Source: Solirubrobacteraceae bacterium (lineage in GTDB: Bacteria; Actinomycetota; Thermoleophilia; Solirubrobacterales; Solirubrobacteraceae). From it: 14,827 bases of DNA. The stretch spans positions 1 to 14,827 of the forward strand of contig JAICUS010000079.1 in assembly GCA_025935735.1 (NCBI GenBank), written 5' to 3'. Both the position numbers and the translations under genes were made by a program. The stretch's first letter is position 1, and each line of letters starts with the position of its first letter. This document shows positions 1-6,609 of the stretch, piece after piece. Under the pieces are notes generated by a model. The model made no database searches. It was not told the origin of the DNA and worked only from the letters and a program-made list of their open reading frames with translations.

Positions 1-1
1 C

Positions 2-355
2 GGTTGGGTCACGGGGTTCGACGCCCTCTACGGACTCGAGATCCTCGCGGCCAGCGAAGAGGAGGTCCGCGCACGGGTCCGCGTCCGCGACGAGCTCCGC
101 CAGCCGGCCGGGCTCGTCCACGGCGGCGTGTTCGCCTCGATCGCCGACGCGCTGGCGGTGGGCGCGACCGACAACGCCGTGCGCGCGCTCTCCAACCAGG
201 CGAGCTTCCTGCGCCCGGTCACCGGCGGCGCCATCCACGCGACCGCCCGCCGCCGCCACAAGGGCCGCACGACCGCGGTGTGGGAGGTCGACATCGCCGA
301 CGACCGCGGCCGCCTGTGCGCGCTCGTGCGGGTGACGGTCGCCGTGGGCGGCTAG
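2..355 (+). CDS. PaaI-type hotdog-fold thioesterase (3' part, start outside window)
   Basis: This is the C-terminal 117 residues of a hotdog-fold protein of the PaaI/YbgC-like acyl-CoA thioesterase group, which hydrolyse acyl- or aryl-CoA thioesters in the cytoplasm. The visible part reads GWVTGFDALYGLEI, then the hallmark LVHGGVFASIAD, in which the HGG loop and the helix after it form the active site. SNQASFLRPVTGG matches the family's NFLRPA strand, and a terminal strand ends VRVTVAVGG. Total family length is about 130-150 residues, so only a short N-terminus is missing. The frame is open from base 2 with no start codon inside the window. Its TAG stop overlaps the stop of the convergent DUF3105-like gene within a CTAG at 352-355. 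The substrate cannot be read from the sequence. Confidence 0.85.
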   Translation, partial: GWVTGFDALYGLEILAASEEEVRARVRVRDELRQPAGLVHGGVFASIADALAVGATDNAVRALSNQASFLRPVTGGAIHATARRRHKGRTTAVWEVDIADDRGRLCALVRVTVAVGG

Positions 356-903
356 GCGTCGCCGCCCGGCGGCGTCTGCCCGAGCCAGGTGTTCACGAAG
401 TCGAACAGCCGCGGATCGCTGGGGTCCGAGACCCGCAGCACGCGCCGCCAGGCGAGCGCGATGACGCCGGTCACGCCGGGCCGGCGCGCGAGGATGACGG
501 CCTGGCCGGCTCCCTCGTTGAACGTGTCGAACTTCCCGGCGATCTGGCGCTGCAGGCGGCGCAGCGCCGCCGGCGGGCGGGCGGCGTCGTAGGCCAGCAC
601 GACGTTGCCGAGGGCCAGCGCGGTCAGCAGCTCGTCGTCGGAGATCCGGGTCCCGTCGCGGGCGAGGCCCTCTTCGCGAAACGTCCCGCTGGTCGGCGGG
701 TCGTTCGGGGGCGAGGCGGCCCGGGCGGGCGCGCCGTCGGGCAGCTTGCGGAGACCGTGGTCCGGCTGCAGCACGCCCGGCCCGCGCGCGGCCTGCACGC
801 CGCTGGAGTCGCGCGAGGCGAGCAGGAGGATCAGCGCCAAGACCGCCACGGCGGCGAGTACGGCGACGGCGAGCGCGACCAGCGCCCGGCGGGAGCGCGT
901 CAC
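352..903 (-). CDS. DUF3105-like membrane-anchored protein
   Basis: A 183-residue protein with an N-terminal RSRR followed by one hydrophobic segment (residues about 8-29), so probably anchored with its C-terminal domain outside the membrane. The domain resembles DUF3105, a family of unknown function: PPTSG at 69-73, then ALALGNVVLAYD at about 95-106, where typical members have a LEHG-(A/N)VV-x-Y strand, then an IALAW strand and an FDFV helix near the end. From memory of the family, both usual histidines (PPTSGPH and EHG) are absent here (T74 and L98), so this looks like a divergent member. The start is GTG at 903, overlapping the upstream wax ester synthase stop by 4 bp (GTGA), so the two are probably translationally coupled. 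No function can be assigned. Confidence 0.72.
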   Translation of the reverse strand: MTRSRRALVALAVAVLAAVAVLALILLLASRDSSGVQAARGPGVLQPDHGLRKLPDGAPARAASPPNDPPTSGTFREEGLARDGTRISDDELLTALALGNVVLAYDAARPPAALRRLQRQIAGKFDTFNEGAGQAVILARRPGVTGVIALAWRRVLRVSDPSDPRLFDFVNTWLGQTPPGGDA

Positions 904-2327
904 GCCCGGGTGGCCGCGGGGCGGCGGGGCCGGGCGCGGCGCGGCCGCTTGACGCCGGCCGCACGGGCCAGCTCGGCGATGGAGGCGTCGATGTCGCCGG
1001 CCAGCGCGTCGAGGTCCGGCATCGCGTCGTAGTCGCCCAGCAGGCCGAAGAAGACGTTGGCGTCGTAGGACATGATCGCGATCCCGAGGGCCGTGTTCAG
1101 CACGAGCGGCACCTGCGGATAGAACTCCTCCAGGCGCCGCCCGAGCAGGTATAGCGGCACTTGCGGCCCCGGGACGTTCGTGACGGTCAGGTTGAAGAAA
1201 CGTTGGCGCGACTGCAGGCGCGCGGCCTGGTCGAGCACGGTCGGCGCGGCCGCGTCGGCCAGCCGGGCGATGGCCTGCGCGCCCACCGCCTGCCCGGACT
1301 CCTTGAGCCCCGCCATCGCCGTGTGCACGTGCGCGAAGCGCTCCACCGGGTCGGCCAGCCCGACCGGCAGCGGCGCGTACATCGCCGCCACCCGGTTGCC
1401 GAGCGCCCCGCGGTCGGACTCGGCGCGCACCGAGATCGGCACCATCGCCTTCAGCTCGGTCCCCTCCGGGTCGCGCCCGCGCCGCAGCAGCAGCGCCCGC
1501 AGCGCACCGGCGACCACGGTCAGCACGACGTCGTTGATCGTCCCGCCCAGCGCGTCCTTTATCGCCTTGAAGAGCGCCAGCTCGGCGTGCGCCCAGGCGA
1601 AGCGCCGGTGCGGGCCGATCGGCACGTTGAGCGGGCTGGGCGGCGCGCCCGCGACGCCCGCGGCGGCCATCGCGGCGAGCCCGGCCACCGCGCGTCCCGC
1701 CTCGGCGCCCGCGCGGTCCGGGTGGGCGAGTGCGCCGCGCACCACCCGGACGGGCTCCTCGGCGCGCTCCAGCAGCGCCTCGGCGAACAGCGCCGCCCGG
1801 CTGGGCGCGGGGCGAGCGGCCCACGGCGGCGCCGGCTCGCGCGGCGGCGGCTCGGCCGAGGCGTCGAGCAGCACCGTGAGGATGTCCACGCCGGAGATGC
1901 CGTCGACCATCGCGTGGTGGGTCTTGCACACCAGCGCGAAGCACTCGGAGCCGACCCGGTCGACGAGCCAGATCTCCCACAGCGGCTTGTCCCGGTCCAG
2001 CTGCTGGGAGAACAGCCGCCCCACCAGCGCCCGCAGCTCCTCCGGGCCGGCCGGGTCCGGGAGCGCCGTATGGCGCAGGTGGTAGCGGACGTTGAAGTGC
2101 GGATCGTCGACCCAGACCGGCCGCGAGACGCCGAGCGGCGGGTAGGCGAGCCGGCGCCGGTAGCGGGGCACGAGGGGCAGGCGGGCGGCGATCTCCGCCA
2201 CCAGCTCGTTGTACGGCGGCGGCGAGCCGGCGAAGATCAGGACCGACCCGACGTGCATGTGGGCGCCGCGCTTCTCGAGCGCCAGGAACGAGGCGTCGAG
2301 GCCGGTGAGCCGCTCGGCGTTCGGCAT
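900..2327 (-). CDS. Wax ester synthase / diacylglycerol acyltransferase (WS/DGAT)
   Basis: A 475-residue bifunctional acyltransferase that joins acyl-CoA to fatty alcohols or diacylglycerol, making wax esters or triacylglycerol at the membrane and lipid-body surface. Length matches the family (about 450-480). The N-terminus LTGLDASFLALE is typical. The catalytic HHxxxDG motif is intact as HHAMVDG at residues 137-143, preceded by PLWE at 115-118. SPLNVPIG (231-238) and the ND of the INDVVL strand (265-266) are also present. The ATG at 2327 was chosen because MPNAERLTGLDASF matches the family start and GGGAG lies about 9 nt upstream; the open frame continues to 2645, but that extension covers the intergenic palindrome and REP-like structure and resembles nothing. 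The C-terminal tail is Arg/Pro/Ala-rich. The DUF3105-like gene follows directly with a 4-bp overlap. Storage lipid synthesis is known for the family; preferred acceptor is unknown. Confidence 0.93.
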   Translation of the reverse strand: MPNAERLTGLDASFLALEKRGAHMHVGSVLIFAGSPPPYNELVAEIAARLPLVPRYRRRLAYPPLGVSRPVWVDDPHFNVRYHLRHTALPDPAGPEELRALVGRLFSQQLDRDKPLWEIWLVDRVGSECFALVCKTHHAMVDGISGVDILTVLLDASAEPPPREPAPPWAARPAPSRAALFAEALLERAEEPVRVVRGALAHPDRAGAEAGRAVAGLAAMAAAGVAGAPPSPLNVPIGPHRRFAWAHAELALFKAIKDALGGTINDVVLTVVAGALRALLLRRGRDPEGTELKAMVPISVRAESDRGALGNRVAAMYAPLPVGLADPVERFAHVHTAMAGLKESGQAVGAQAIARLADAAAPTVLDQAARLQSRQRFFNLTVTNVPGPQVPLYLLGRRLEEFYPQVPLVLNTALGIAIMSYDANVFFGLLGDYDAMPDLDALAGDIDASIAELARAAGVKRPRRARPRRPAATRA

Positions 2328-2386
2328 GGCGGCGCATTCTCCCACGCCTCCATGTGACGGACCGCACACGGGGGCGCTGCTAGGGT

Positions 2387-2400
2387 CGAACGCTCGTTCG
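2387..2400. promoter_or_regulatory. Palindrome CGAACGCTCGTTCG, candidate TetR-family operator
   Basis: A perfect 6-2-6 palindrome lies 59 bp upstream of the wax ester synthase start and about 190 bp upstream of the RlpA-like gene. GAAC-N4-GTTC-like cores are common operators of TetR-family regulators, including some that control lipid genes; no such regulator is encoded in this window. It directly follows TAGGGT (2381-2386), which could serve as a rightward -10 element. Operator function is inference from symmetry and position. Confidence 0.4.
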
Positions 2401-2411
2401 GCCACGCCGAG

Positions 2412-2436
2412 CCGCGGACGCAGGAGGTGTCCGCGG
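2412..2436 (+). other. Hairpin with AGGAGGT in its loop
   Basis: CCGCGGAC (2412-2419) and GTCCGCGG (2429-2436) form a perfect 8-bp stem around a 9-nt loop containing AGGAGGT, a full Shine-Dalgarno-like sequence. No convincing reading frame begins at the right distance; the nearest GTG (2427) gives 12 codons and sits inside the motif. On the rightward transcript this hairpin would lie in the leader of the RlpA-like gene. Confidence 0.45.
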
Positions 2437-2464
2437 GCGGGGGATCCCTCGAAGCGCAAGCGTA

Positions 2465-2524
2465 GGGGGTCAGACCCATCGTCTTCGCCTGAGGAACGTG
2501 GCGAAGCCGAGGGGTCTGACCCCC
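2465..2524. repeat. REP/BIME-like nested inverted repeat
   Basis: The outer arms GGGGGTCAGACCC (2465-2477) and GGGTCTGACCCCC (2512-2524) are perfect 13-nt inverted repeats. Nested inside are CTTCGCC (2483-2489) and GGCGAAG (2500-2506), a 7-bp stem with a 10-nt loop. The whole 60-bp unit can fold into one long hairpin with a small internal bulge. The GGGTCAGACCC core resembles dispersed extragenic palindromes mobilised by REP-associated (Y1) transposases. Only one copy and no transposase occur here, so repetition elsewhere in the genome is inferred. Because it is intergenic and highly structured, it could also affect transcription of the divergent flanking genes. Confidence 0.6.
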
Positions 2525-2592
2525 GTTGAGACGCGCGGGGATCACCGATACGCCCTGCAGGCAGACATGGCCGCTGTTCCATAGGAGGATCC

Positions 2593-3225
2593 GTGCCGCG
2601 ATCCACGCTGCGCCGCACTGCGTGTGCGGGCGCTCTGTGCCTCACGGCGTCGAGCCTGGCGGCTCCGGCCGCCGCCCGGGCGTCCGCGCTGGACGTCCAT
2701 CACAAGAAGCTGAACTCCAAGGTCGGCCACCGGCTGTCCGTCACCGGGCACCTGTTCGGCCTGCCGGCCGGTACGCCGGCGCCCACCGCGCGGCTGCAGG
2801 TGCGCCGCCGCGGCCACTGGGCGACGCTGGACCGCGACCGCCTGAGCGGCTCCGGCCGCTTCGTGCTGCGCCGGCGCGTCCGCGCGGTGCAGAGCGGCCG
2901 CGCGCGGCTGCGGCTGTCGAGCGGCCAGACGCGCCGGCTGGGCCGCGTGAACGTCTACCGCTACGCCGTCGCGTCCTGGTACGGCCCCGGCCTGTACGGC
3001 AACGCGCTCGGCTGCGGCGGGAGGCTCTACCCCGGGAAGCTCGGCGTGGCCAACAAGTCGCTGCCCTGCGGCGCGAAGCTGACGCTGCGCCACGGGCGCC
3101 ACAAGGTACGCGTGCGGGTGATCGACCGCGGTCCGTACGTGGCCGGCCGCGAGTTCGACCTGACCGCCGCGACCGCCCGGCGCCTGCACTTCCAGGGCCC
3201 GGGGGCGATCCTGGTGAGCCGCTAG
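2593..3225 (+). CDS. Exported RlpA-like double-psi beta-barrel protein
   Basis: A 210-residue secreted protein related to RlpA, whose characterised members are lytic transglycosylases acting on peptidoglycan lacking stem peptides. The N-terminus has an LRRTACAGALCL signal peptide ending near APAAARA-SA (about residue 30). Residues 33-115 form a basic beta-rich region, and the double-psi barrel spans about 123-210: ASWYGPGLYG (127-136), VANKSLPCGAKL (152-163) and VRVIDRGPYVAGREFDL (174-190). The DRGPY aspartate (D178) matches the conserved RlpA aspartate. The glutamate usual in RlpA's SGE(R/x)Y loop is not visible in the corresponding CGGRLY stretch, so catalysis is uncertain. C141 and C159 may form a disulfide. 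The start is GTG, with GGAGG at 2584-2588 a few bases upstream. Its stop overlaps the convergent MgtC gene by 4 bp. Confidence 0.83.
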   Translation: MPRSTLRRTACAGALCLTASSLAAPAAARASALDVHHKKLNSKVGHRLSVTGHLFGLPAGTPAPTARLQVRRRGHWATLDRDRLSGSGRFVLRRRVRAVQSGRARLRLSSGQTRRLGRVNVYRYAVASWYGPGLYGNALGCGGRLYPGKLGVANKSLPCGAKLTLRHGRHKVRVRVIDRGPYVAGREFDLTAATARRLHFQGPGAILVSR

Positions 3226-3944
3226 TCCTCGTCGTCGCTGGCCGAGACGTGCAGGACGCCGTCGAGGTCGGTCAGGGCCGCGGCCAGGTCGTCGATCGAG
3301 CCGCGGCCCTGGACCTCGAGCTTGACCGCGACGGTCGGCGGCGTCGAGTCCAGCCGCTGGGTGTCGACGCCGGCGATGGCGAACGCGCGGGACGTGCACT
3401 CGGCCAGCACGCTGCGCAGCACGCCGCGGCCGTCCTCGTAGACCACTCGCACGCCGGAGGCGGTGTAGCGGGAGCGGGGCAGCCGCGGCGTCAGCGCCGT
3501 GAAGCCGAGCACGACCGCGAAGTGTCCGGCGGTGACGGCGATCGCCAGCAGCCACAGCCCGGCGCCGCAGGCCATGCCGATGGCGGCGGTCACCCAGACG
3601 ATCGCCGCGGTCGTGAGCCCGCGGACGATGTCGCCGCGCACGAAGATCAGGCCGCCGCCGATGAAGCCGATGCCCGACACGATCTGGGCGGCCACCCGCG
3701 ACGGGTCGAGCGCCACGTGCGGGCCGAGCACGTCGAAGAAGCCGTACTTGCTGACGATCAGGAACAGCGCCGCGCCGACGCCGACGAGCGTGTGGGTGCG
3801 CAGCCCGGCCGACTTCTGGCGCCACTCGCGCTCCAGCCCGATCAGGCTCGAGAGCACGAACGCGAGCGCGAGCTCGCCGATCTGCAGCCAGCCCTGGCCG
3901 GCGGCGTCGCCCAGTCCGGCGGCGATGAGGGGCGCCAAGTGCAT
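3222..3944 (-). CDS. MgtC/SapB family membrane protein
   Basis: A 240-residue protein with four or five hydrophobic segments in the first ~160 residues and a soluble C-terminal domain of about 75 residues that resembles an ACT-like module. The MgtC/SapB signature is clear: LSSLIGLEREW (32-42), AGLRTHTLVGVGAALF, IVSGIGFIGGGLIF (about 88-101) and GLTTAAIVWVTAAIGMACGAG. MgtC proteins support growth in low magnesium and, in pathogens, survival in macrophages; many genome annotations wrongly call them Mg transporters. The ATG at 3944 gives the usual family start; the ribosome-binding site is weak. Only 26 bp separate it from the divergent DinB gene. The Asp/Glu-rich tail ends at a stop shared with the RlpA-like gene within CTAG 3222-3225. 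Confidence 0.9.
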   Translation of the reverse strand: MHLAPLIAAGLGDAAGQGWLQIGELALAFVLSSLIGLEREWRQKSAGLRTHTLVGVGAALFLIVSKYGFFDVLGPHVALDPSRVAAQIVSGIGFIGGGLIFVRGDIVRGLTTAAIVWVTAAIGMACGAGLWLLAIAVTAGHFAVVLGFTALTPRLPRSRYTASGVRVVYEDGRGVLRSVLAECTSRAFAIAGVDTQRLDSTPPTVAVKLEVQGRGSIDDLAAALTDLDGVLHVSASDDED

Positions 3945-3957
3945 CCGGTTCCGCCCA

Positions 3958-3970
3958 TACCCTTTCGGGG
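3958..3970 (+). promoter_or_regulatory. Candidate leaderless promoter -10 for dinB
   Basis: TACCCT (3958-3963) fits the actinobacterial TANNNT -10 pattern and ends 7 nt before the TTG start at 3971, the spacing expected if transcription begins at or beside the start codon. There is no good Shine-Dalgarno sequence in the 26-bp gap. No clear -35 was found. I saw no LexA box here, so SOS control is not supported. Confidence 0.35.
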
Positions 3971-5056
3971 TTGGAGCCCAAGCGCGTCATCGCCCATCTC
4001 GACTGCGACGCGTTCTACGCGACCGTCGAGCTGCTGCGCCGGCCGGAGCTGCGCGGCCAACCGCTGATCGTCGCCGGCAGCGGCCCGCGCTCGGTGGTCA
4101 CCACGGCGTCGTATGAGGCGCGTGCGTTCGGCGTCGGCTCGGCGATGCCGGCCTCGCAGGCCCGGCGGCTGTGCCCGCAGGCCGTCGTCATCCCGCCCGA
4201 CTTCACCGCCTATCGCGAGAAGTCGCGCGAGGTGTGGGGGCTCGTGCGCGAGCGGCTCGAGCGCCTGCAGCCGGTGAGCATCGACGAGGCGTACGCGGAC
4301 CTGACCGGCGTGGCCAAGCCGCTGCGCGTGTTGCGCGAGCTCCTGGCCGAGGTGCGCGAGCGGACCGGCATCCAGATCTCGGTGGGCGTCGGCCCGTCGC
4401 GGCTGGTGGCCAAGTGCTGCTCGGACCTCGGCAAGCCCGCCGGGTTCGTGGCGATGGGGCGCGAGGAGGCCTGCATCCGCTTCGCGCCGGCGCCCACGCG
4501 GCGCATCCCCGGCATCGGCCCGAAGACCGCCGAGCGGCTGGCCGAGCTGGGCTACGCGACGGTCGGGCAGCTGCAGGAGGCCGACGAGGCCCAGCTCGCC
4601 GCGCTGTTCGGCAACCGCACGGCCCGCTATCTGAAGTCCCGCGCGGCGTTCGAGGACGACTCGCCGGTGGAGACCGACAGCGGCCCGGCGAAGTCGGTCT
4701 CCACCGAGCGGACGTTCGACACCGACATCGCCGACCACGAGGAGCTCGAGCGGCGGCTGCGCGAGATGTCCGCCGAGCTGTGCGCCGGCCTGGCGGGCAA
4801 GCGCCGGCGCGGGCGCACGGTGGCGATCAAGGTCCGCCTGGACGACTGGACCACGGTCACGCGCGCGAAGACGCTCACGGCGTCCACCCACGACGCCGAG
4901 CTCGTCACGGAGACCGCCGTGGGCCTGCTGCACGCCTACGCGCCGCCGCGGCCGGTGCGGCTGCTGGGCGTGCGGATGGCGAGCTTCGACGACGTCGAGC
5001 CCGACCGCCCGCCGCCGCCCGTGGCGCCGACGGGTCAGCTCGCGCTCCCGGTTTAG
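3971..5056 (+). CDS. dinB: DNA polymerase IV (Y-family translesion polymerase)
   Basis: A 361-residue Y-family polymerase that copies past damaged or distorted template bases with low fidelity. The palm carries the first catalytic aspartate in HLDCDAFYATVE (D11), the nucleotide-binding ASYEARAFGVGSAMP stretch (47-60) and the SIDEAY motif with catalytic D105 and E106. The helix-hairpin-helix in the thumb reads IPGIGPKTAERL, and the little-finger domain starts near KSVSTERTF. The C-terminus QLALPV is a probable beta-clamp-binding peptide of the QL(S/A)L type. Length matches full DinB. The start is TTG at 3971, the only candidate giving the family N-terminus. It overlaps the convergent thioredoxin-TPR gene by 4 bp. 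All catalytic residues are present, so it should be active. Confidence 0.95.
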   Translation: MEPKRVIAHLDCDAFYATVELLRRPELRGQPLIVAGSGPRSVVTTASYEARAFGVGSAMPASQARRLCPQAVVIPPDFTAYREKSREVWGLVRERLERLQPVSIDEAYADLTGVAKPLRVLRELLAEVRERTGIQISVGVGPSRLVAKCCSDLGKPAGFVAMGREEACIRFAPAPTRRIPGIGPKTAERLAELGYATVGQLQEADEAQLAALFGNRTARYLKSRAAFEDDSPVETDSGPAKSVSTERTFDTDIADHEELERRLREMSAELCAGLAGKRRRGRTVAIKVRLDDWTTVTRAKTLTASTHDAELVTETAVGLLHAYAPPRPVRLLGVRMASFDDVEPDRPPPPVAPTGQLALPV

Positions 5057-5793
5057 TACAGAGCGCTTGCGAGTTTCCGGCGCGACTCGCGCGCGAGCGG
5101 GTGCTCGACACCGAGGTCGTCCAGCACGCCGACCACGGCGCGGCGCAGGGCCTCGCGGCGGTCCTCGTCGTCGGTGGCGGCGATCGCGCCGATGAGCGTG
5201 TCCAGCCCGCGCTGCGTCTCGCCGCGGTCCAGGGCGGCGAACGCCTCGGCCAGGTCCGGGTCCTCCTCGAGGCGCAGCCGGGCGGCCAGCCCCTCGGCGG
5301 CGAACGAGCCGGCGACGTTGCCGAGGACGGCCAGCGCCGCCTCGCGCTCGCCGCGCTGGGCCAGGATGCGGCCGAGCGCCAGCGCGGCGTCGGCCCGGCC
5401 GGGCTCGAGCTCCAGCGCGCGCCGCAGCGCGTCCTCGGTGCCGGACTGCACGAGCGCGTCGGCCTCTGAGGGCAGCAGCGCGTCCAGGAAGCGGGCCACC
5501 TGCGCGGGTGGCTGGGCGCCGATGAACTCGCTCACCACCCGCCCGTCCTTGAACGCCTTCACCGCCGGGATCGACTGGATGCGGAACGCGGCCGAGATGC
5601 GCGGGTTCGCGTCCGTGTCGAGCTTCACCAGCTCGACTTGGCCGGCCCGCTCGGCCACCGCCTTCTCGATCACCGGGCCGAGCGCCCGGCAGGGGCCGCA
5701 CCACTCCGCCCAGAAGTCCACGACGACGGGCAATTCGTGCGAGCGCTGGAGGACGTCGCGGTCGAACGTGGCTTCAGTGGCGTCGATCGGCAC
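5053..5793 (-). CDS. Thioredoxin-like protein with TPR domain (CnoX/YbbN type)
   Basis: A 246-residue cytoplasmic protein with an N-terminal thioredoxin fold (about 1-108) and a C-terminal TPR-type helical domain (about 112-246). The redox motif is a complete WCGPC (C32, C35) and the cis-proline is in QSIPAVKAF (P76). The TPR part shows ALELEPGRADAALALGRILAQRGEREAAL, typical of the YbbN/CnoX family. E. coli CnoX acts as a holdase and redox-protective partner of GroEL, but lacks the full CxxC; this one keeps it and may be an active oxidoreductase. The GTG at 5793 starts immediately before the thioredoxin fold; upstream sequence in frame is the divergent hydrolase gene. Its -10-like TATCTT lies 6 nt upstream, suggesting a leaderless mRNA. 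It overlaps dinB by 4 bp. Confidence 0.9.
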   Translation of the reverse strand: MPIDATEATFDRDVLQRSHELPVVVDFWAEWCGPCRALGPVIEKAVAERAGQVELVKLDTDANPRISAAFRIQSIPAVKAFKDGRVVSEFIGAQPPAQVARFLDALLPSEADALVQSGTEDALRRALELEPGRADAALALGRILAQRGEREAALAVLGNVAGSFAAEGLAARLRLEEDPDLAEAFAALDRGETQRGLDTLIGAIAATDDEDRREALRRAVVGVLDDLGVEHPLARESRRKLASALY

Positions 5794-5808
5794 AATCCAA
5801 AGATAGTG
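5794..5808 (-). promoter_or_regulatory. Candidate leaderless promoter of the thioredoxin-TPR gene
   Basis: On the minus strand, CACTATCTT (plus coordinates 5808-5800) is followed by exactly 6 nt and then the GTG start at 5793. The same 9-mer with the same 6-nt spacing occurs before the M48 peptidase gene (7064-7072). TATCTT fits the TANNNT -10 rule. The start codon of the divergent hydrolase (5806-5808) lies inside the motif, so the two 5' ends are interlocked. CACAAT (5791-5796, plus strand) is a weak -10 candidate for the hydrolase. Confidence 0.5.
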
Positions 5809-6609
5809 GCCGACGAGCTGAGCATCGAGGCGGGCGGCGTGACCCTGCGCGGCGACGAGTCGGGGGAGGGCGTTCCTGTCGTCCTGCTGCACGGATTGAC
5901 GGCCACCCGGCGCTACGTGGTGATGGGCTCGCGCGCGCTCCAGCGCTCCGGCCACCGCGTGCTGGCCTACGACGCGCGCGCGCACGGGACGTCGGACCCG
6001 GCGCCGGAGCCCGACGACTACGGCTACGGCCGCCTGGCCCGCGACCTGCTCGCCGTGCTCGACGCGCGCGACATCGACCGCGCGGTGCTCGCCGGCGCCT
6101 CGATGGGCGCCCACACGATCACGGCGTTCGCGCTCGCCCACCCGGAGCGCGTCGCGGCGCTGGTCGTCCTCACCCCGGCGTTCGACCCCGAGGCCGAGCG
6201 CAACTTCGACCGCTGGGACGCGCTGTCGGCCGGCCTGCGCGACGGCGGCGTCGAGGGGTTCATCGCGGCCTACGGCGAGCCCAAGGTGCCCGAGCAGTGG
6301 CGCGACACGATCTTCCGGGTGCTCGAGCAGCGCCTGTCCGCCCACGAGCACCCCGACGCCCTGGCCGACGCGCTGCGCGCCGTCCCCCGCTCGCGCCCGT
6401 TCGAGGCCTGGGAGGACCTGTCGGCGATCGAGGCGCCCACGGTCATCGTGGCCAGCCGCGACGACGCCGACCCCGAGCACCCCTACGCGGTCGGCGAGCG
6501 TTACGCCAAGGCCATCCCGCGCGCGCGCCTCGTGTCCGAGGAGCCCGGCCAGTCGCCCCTGGCCTGGCAGGGCGCCCAGGTGTCGCGCGTGATCGCGGAC
6601 ATCGCATGA
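5806..6609 (+). CDS. Alpha/beta-hydrolase fold protein, catalytic His apparently replaced
   Basis: A 267-residue cytoplasmic alpha/beta-hydrolase. The oxyanion-hole strand VVLLHGLTAT is at 25-34, a GTSD turn at 61-64, and the nucleophile elbow LAGASMGAHT places Ser99 in a normal GxSxG. The expected acid region VIVASRDDADP (213-223) is present. The position where family members carry the catalytic histidine (GH-S/F-P) reads EEPGQSP, with Gln249, and no other histidine follows. It may therefore be a non-hydrolytic or mechanistically altered member; substrate unknown. GTG at 5806 was chosen because it directly precedes the fold and is 12 bp from the divergent thioredoxin gene; a longer frame from 5638 would run through that gene. 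The stop overlaps the next gene by 4 bp (ATGA). Confidence 0.85.
   Translation: MADELSIEAGGVTLRGDESGEGVPVVLLHGLTATRRYVVMGSRALQRSGHRVLAYDARAHGTSDPAPEPDDYGYGRLARDLLAVLDARDIDRAVLAGASMGAHTITAFALAHPERVAALVVLTPAFDPEAERNFDRWDALSAGLRDGGVEGFIAAYGEPKVPEQWRDTIFRVLEQRLSAHEHPDALADALRAVPRSRPFEAWEDLSAIEAPTVIVASRDDADPEHPYAVGERYAKAIPRARLVSEEPGQSPLAWQGAQVSRVIADIA

Noticed and set aside
904..2367. Minus-strand frame joined to the DUF3105-like protein
   Set aside because: This upstream extension lies in the wrong frame across WS/DGAT and has no domain; the GTG at 903 gives a proper membrane-anchored protein.
5638..5805. Longer N-terminus for the alpha/beta-hydrolase
   Set aside because: It would lie antisense inside the thioredoxin domain gene and adds no hydrolase-like sequence.
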